Of a stretch of 33,313 nucleotides of DNA, positions 31,645 through 33,313 are shown in pieces. The DNA lies in NCBI RefSeq assembly GCF_017650195.1, contig NZ_JAGCFH010000323.1, positions 1 to 33,313 on the forward strand, read 5' to 3'. Below the pieces are notes generated by a model. That model was not told the origin of the DNA and searched no databases. It saw nothing but the letters and a program-made list of their open reading frames with translations. The position numbers and the translations under genes are program-made. Source of the DNA: Ruminococcus sp. (GTDB lineage Bacteria; Bacillota; Clostridia; Oscillospirales; Ruminococcaceae). Numbering within the stretch: the first letter of the stretch is position 1; each line of letters begins with the position of its first letter.

Positions 31645-31673
31645 AGTATATCACAGCAGCTGGGATATGTCAA
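31645..31673 (-). promoter_or_regulatory. Predicted promoter of the glycosyltransferase gene
   Basis: On the reverse strand TTGACA (31668-31673) and TATACT (31645-31650), 17 bases apart. Confidence 0.75.
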
Positions 31674-31696
31674 TAAAGCCATTAGTCCCAACATGC

Positions 31697-31745
31697 TAAA
31701 AAACCCGTGAACGACTTTAGTGATGATAGCGTTCACGGGTTTTTA
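31697..31745 (-). terminator. Terminator of aspartate kinase gene (bidirectional)
   Basis: ACCCGTGAACG at 31703-31713 is the perfect reverse complement of 31730-31740, with T-runs on both sides (31741-31745 plus; complement of 31698-31702 minus). The aspartate kinase stop codon is at 31746-31748. Confidence 0.9.
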
Positions 31746-33083
31746 TCACTTCTTCTCGGAGTTGATGAACATATCGTATATCCTGCGGATAGCCTCGGGG
31801 AGGTCGTTTTCGCTTACACCGATGATAACATTAAGCTCACTGGAGCCCTGATCTATCATCTTTACGTTGATACGAGCATGAGCCATAGAAGCAAAGATAC
31901 GTGCAACTGTACCCCTTGTGTTCTTCATTCTGCGTCCCACTACTGCAAGGAGAGCGATACCGTCCTCTATTTCGAGGTGGTCGGGGTCAACAGCTTTGCG
32001 GAGGTCTGCAAGCACCTTGTCGCGGACAGGGTCTAGCTTTTCGGTGCTGAGAGTAATGCTCATGGTGTCAATACCGGATGGCATATGCTCGAAGGAAAGT
32101 CCATTGTCGTAGAGGACCTTGAGCACCTTCATACCGAAGCCGGTCTCGTTGTTCATCATGGCTTTTTCGATATTGATGGTGCTGAATCCTTTCTTGCCGG
32201 CGATACCTGTGATAGTATGCTTTACGCTTTCCTTGCTGAAATCGAAATCATCGCCCACTATCATAGTTCCTGCGTCCTCAGGGGAGTTTGTATTTCTTAT
32301 GTTTATAGGTATACCTGCTGAGCGCACGGGGAATATAGCGTCCTCGTGAAGAACTGAGGCTCCCATGTAAGCGAGCTCACGGAGCTCACGGTAAGTAATT
32401 ACTTCTATAACGTCTGGAGTATCGACTATTCTGGGGTCTGCAACGAGGAATCCGGAAACGTCGGTCCAGTTTTCGTATATATCAGCCTTTACCGCATTTG
32501 CGATTATAGAGCCGGTAACGTCTGAGCCACCGCGTGAGAATGTCTTTATGAAGCCCTCGGTAGTCCTTCCATAGAAACCAGGGATAACGGCGTTGTCAAG
32601 ACCACTGAGCTTTTCGCGTACAGCCTTTACGGTCTCGTCAAGAAGGAGCACTCCTTTCGTGTCGAATACGATTATATCAGCGGCGTCAACGAAGGTAAAG
32701 CCGAGGTATTTAGCCAACACCTTGCCATTGAGGTACTCTCCGCGGCTTGCAGCAAAGTCCTTTGAAGGGCGCTTTTTGAGCTCGTCTGCGATAGCGCTGA
32801 ACTCCTCTTCAAGGGACATATCTATATCCAGCTCGGATATTATACCGTTGTATCTGTCCTTTATGATACCAAACTCCTTTGAGAAGTCCATGCCGCTTCC
32901 TGCAATCTCTCCGCATTTATACAGCATATCTGTGATCTTTATATCATCAGAAAAGCGCTTTCCGGGAGCAGACGGAACAACGTATCTGCGTCTTGCGTCG
33001 CTCTTGATTATAGCTGCTACCTTTCTGAACTGATTGGCGTCTGCAAGGGAGCTTCCGCCGAACTTGACTACCTTATCATTCAT
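31746..33083 (-). CDS. Aspartate kinase
   Basis: Catalyses phosphorylation of aspartate, the first step toward lysine, threonine, methionine and diaminopimelate. The 445-residue protein has the kinase domain with KFGGSSLADANQFRKV (7-22), the FSRGGSDVTGS catalytic loop (about 207-217) and the WTDVSGFLVADPR nucleotide-binding region. Two ACT domains follow: about 300-370 (with NNETGFGMKVLKVLYDNGLS) and 375-440 (VVGRRMKNTRGTVARIF), which usually confer feedback inhibition by lysine and/or threonine. Length is normal for a monofunctional enzyme; no fused homoserine dehydrogenase. The start at 33083 is supported by AAGGA nine or so bases upstream. The first 50 codons of a longer frame are not coding. 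No lysine riboswitch is seen in its 5' region. Confidence 0.95.
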   Translation of the reverse strand: MNDKVVKFGGSSLADANQFRKVAAIIKSDARRRYVVPSAPGKRFSDDIKITDMLYKCGEIAGSGMDFSKEFGIIKDRYNGIISELDIDMSLEEEFSAIADELKKRPSKDFAASRGEYLNGKVLAKYLGFTFVDAADIIVFDTKGVLLLDETVKAVREKLSGLDNAVIPGFYGRTTEGFIKTFSRGGSDVTGSIIANAVKADIYENWTDVSGFLVADPRIVDTPDVIEVITYRELRELAYMGASVLHEDAIFPVRSAGIPINIRNTNSPEDAGTMIVGDDFDFSKESVKHTITGIAGKKGFSTINIEKAMMNNETGFGMKVLKVLYDNGLSFEHMPSGIDTMSITLSTEKLDPVRDKVLADLRKAVDPDHLEIEDGIALLAVVGRRMKNTRGTVARIFASMAHARINVKMIDQGSSELNVIIGVSENDLPEAIRRIYDMFINSEKK

Positions 33084-33128
33084 ATATATCATTCCTTTAT
33101 AATTTTTGATGATTTTACAGTAATATCT

Positions 33129-33157
33129 ATTATATGCTTTTTTGTCCCTGAAATCAA
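33129..33157 (-). promoter_or_regulatory. Predicted promoter of the aspartate kinase gene
   Basis: On the reverse strand TTGATT (33152-33157) and TATAAT (33129-33134) are 17 bases apart, about 45 bases before the start codon. Confidence 0.7.
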
Positions 33158-33245
33158 TTGACATAAAGCCAAAAATCAGGCAGATATGAAACTGTGTTTT
33201 TGGTGAATACGCTTGTACGCCAGTGGTGGACAATTTTGGGGTAAG

Positions 33246-33274
33246 AAATATGCGGAGTATTCCTCCGCATATTT
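33246..33274 (-). terminator. Probable terminator of the gene entering from the right edge
   Basis: AAATATGCGGAG at 33246-33257 pairs perfectly with CTCCGCATATTT at 33263-33274. On the reverse strand the stem ends in TATTTCTTA, a moderate U-tract. It follows the partial frame at 33285-33313. Confidence 0.6.
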
Positions 33275-33284
33275 GTAAAAACGC

Positions 33285-33313
33285 TTATTCCTCCAGCTGC
33301 TTTTCGTTTCGCT
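33285..33313 (-). CDS. C-terminal end of an unknown gene (partial)
   Basis: On the reverse strand the window edge begins within an open frame that ends RNEKQLEE then TAA (33285-33287), followed ten bases later by a terminator-like hairpin. Only nine complete codons are visible, so the product cannot be identified. Confidence 0.35.

Noticed and set aside
33084..33245. Lysine riboswitch upstream of aspartate kinase
   Set aside because: Promoter lies about 45 bases from the start, too short for the roughly 170-base riboswitch, and no helices of it are seen.
1..33313. CRISPR array, rRNA operon, complete tRNA, insertion sequence or prophage
   Set aside because: No regularly spaced repeats, no rRNA-like stretch, no complete cloverleaf and no transposase, integrase or phage structural gene was found on either strand.

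Overview
The window looks like a chromosome segment of a Gram-positive, spore-forming gut or rumen anaerobe, most likely Ruminococcus or a close relative in the Oscillospiraceae. The clues are a Spo0A and a germination protease (endospore former), a Thr-type T-box leader, strong AGGAGG-type ribosome binding sites, many -35/-10 promoters with 17-base spacing, plant or mucin glycan glycosidases, indolepyruvate:ferredoxin oxidoreductase plus an aryl-CoA ligase, and several lipoproteins. This placement is inference from gene content; no 16S or marker search could be run.

Layout. 1-1470: end of an unknown gene, a SMI1/KNR4-type gene flanked by inverted 15-base repeats, and a DUF2461 gene. 1624-4895: sporulation-linked block with gpr, rpsT, a broken XRE fragment, a 67-residue protein resembling the Spo0A DNA-reading helices, a flavin reductase-like protein and spo0A. 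5081-10381: reverse-strand operon of a GH95 glycosidase, a secreted GH26 lipoprotein with a carbohydrate-binding-like domain, and a HAD-fold protein lacking its nucleophile. 10707-13467: two tandem paralogous lipoproteins. 13596-16676: a Thr-specific T-box leader followed by two small unknown genes and then thrS. 17242-21166: nucleoside kinase-like protein, polyphosphate kinase with a basic tail, and phosphatidylserine synthase-like enzyme. 21270-22711: two lipoproteins sharing a 'GKWE' domain. 22884-28185: iorA-iorB-aryl-CoA ligase-lipoprotein-DUF2726 operon. 28214-33083: a DUF1275 membrane protein, glyS, a GT2 glycosyltransferase with a small membrane protein, and aspartate kinase; the end of another gene enters at the right edge.

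The best-connected functional units are the glycan operon (extracellular GH26, probably intracellular GH95), the iorAB/aryl-CoA ligase operon (reversible arylacetate-to-arylpyruvate chemistry, fitting the known phenylacetate use of Ruminococcus albus), and the Thr T-box unit. The observations I rate highest are the T-box separated from thrS by two unknown genes, the Spo0A-like mini-protein downstream of spo0A, the repeat-flanked SMI1 gene, and the tandem lipoprotein duplication.
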